DNA of 6,356 bases from SLQH01 sp964612995 (GTDB taxonomy: Bacteria; Planctomycetota; UBA11346): the NCBI GenBank assembly GCA_964612995.1, contig CAZTGE010000192.1, positions 1 to 6,356 of the forward strand, written 5' to 3'. The translations under genes and the position numbers were made by a program. This document shows, one piece after another, positions 6,299 to 6,356 of this stretch. Position 1 is the first letter of the stretch, and the number at the start of each line of letters is the position of its first letter. The notes under the pieces were generated by a model. It saw only the letters and a program-made list of their open reading frames with translations. It was not told the origin of the DNA and did no database searches.

Positions 6299-6356
6299 TC
6301 ATGGGCCTCCGGCCCCTGGGCTGGTGGACTGGGCAGAGAACCGGAAACCCAGGTTG
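6299..6356 (-). CDS. 3' end of a probable DGR target gene (FGE/C-type-lectin-like C-terminus), cut by window edge
   Basis: The minus strand reads NLGFRFSAQSTSPGAGGP and then TGA at 6301-6299. GFR is the usual end of formylglycine-generating-enzyme-like and C-type-lectin-fold DGR targets, and the first nine visible residues equal those encoded by the TR. A short tail of nine residues (STSPGAGGP) follows the repeat. The rest of the protein, including its diversified residues and any N-terminal domains, is beyond the right edge, so its location and partner domains cannot be judged. Confidence 0.7.
   Translation of the reverse strand, partial: NLGFRFSAQSTSPGAGGP
6303..6315. repeat. Small GC hairpin just downstream of the VR
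   Basis: GGGCC and GGCCC pair around TCC (GGA on the minus strand) over the last codons of the target gene. Thirteen bases separate it from the end of the TR-matching sequence. DGRs commonly need a short hairpin a few bases past the VR for efficient retargeting. The position fits; the three-base loop differs from the four-base loop of the Bordetella phage model. Confidence 0.5.
6329..6356 (-). repeat. 3' end of the DGR variable repeat (VR), truncated
   Basis: These 28 bases are identical to 4502-4529, in the same orientation, and identity stops at base 6328 (A here, G at 4501). This should hold the conserved initiation region of mutagenic homology. Only one AAC codon (6355-6353) is in view and it is unchanged, so diversification itself cannot be seen here. 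Confidence 0.78.

Noticed and set aside
4502..6356. The 28-base direct repeat as insertion-sequence ends or an attachment-site duplication
   Set aside because: The repeat encodes the GFR end of a lectin-like/FGE fold and sits beside a DGR reverse transcriptase and an Asn-codon-rich TR. No transposase or integrase is present.

Overview
The window is GC-rich bacterial DNA. All recognised genes lie on the minus strand, so transcription runs from the right edge to the left. The proteins are proteobacterial in style: a bacterial Hanks-type kinase, a Sec signal peptide, and a diversity-generating retroelement (DGR) reverse transcriptase with an HRDC partner. A gammaproteobacterium, perhaps a purple-sulfur type, is my guess. 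Nothing in the window fixes the taxon.

Layout in transcription order (right to left):
(1) 6356-6299: the last 18 codons of a gene that enters from beyond the right edge. Its end repeats, exactly over 28 bases, a sequence inside the RT gene. I read it as the 3' end of a DGR target gene and its variable repeat (VR).
(2) 6298-6108: a noncoding, hairpin-dense spacer.
(3) 6107-5634: a small HRDC-domain protein, the alternative accessory factor to Avd in some DGRs.
(4) 5649-4327: a DGR-type reverse transcriptase (IGALTSQ and YMDD motifs) that overlaps the HRDC gene by 16 bp.
(5) 4624-4502: the template repeat (TR), carried inside the 3' part of the RT reading frame. Read in the target frame it encodes an Asn-rich formylglycine-generating-enzyme/C-type-lectin-like C-terminus with 12 AAY codons.
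(6) 4315-1154: a 1053-residue exported membrane protein with a signal peptide, a papain-like His/Cys N-terminal domain, a von Willebrand A (vWA) domain with intact MIDAS, an Ig-like segment, a poly-Gly hinge, one TM helix and a cytoplasmic FHA domain.
(7) 1095-1: a Ser/Thr protein kinase with a TM helix, cut by the left edge.

Functional reading: the DGR (TR, RT, HRDC, VR) should rewrite adenine-templated codons at the end of the right-hand target gene. It is packed head to tail with two membrane proteins that form a plausible phosphothreonine relay: a kinase whose catalytic domain is cytoplasmic, and an FHA reader on the cytoplasmic end of a periplasmic vWA/papain-like protein. The spacing and the coupled ribosome-binding site at 4329-4315 argue for one operon. 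The most notable points are the DGR/kinase/FHA-vWA linkage and the fact that the TR is unavoidably translated as an RT tail in a different frame from the target. Whether the target is the sensor or ligand for the relay is inference, because most of the target gene is outside the window.
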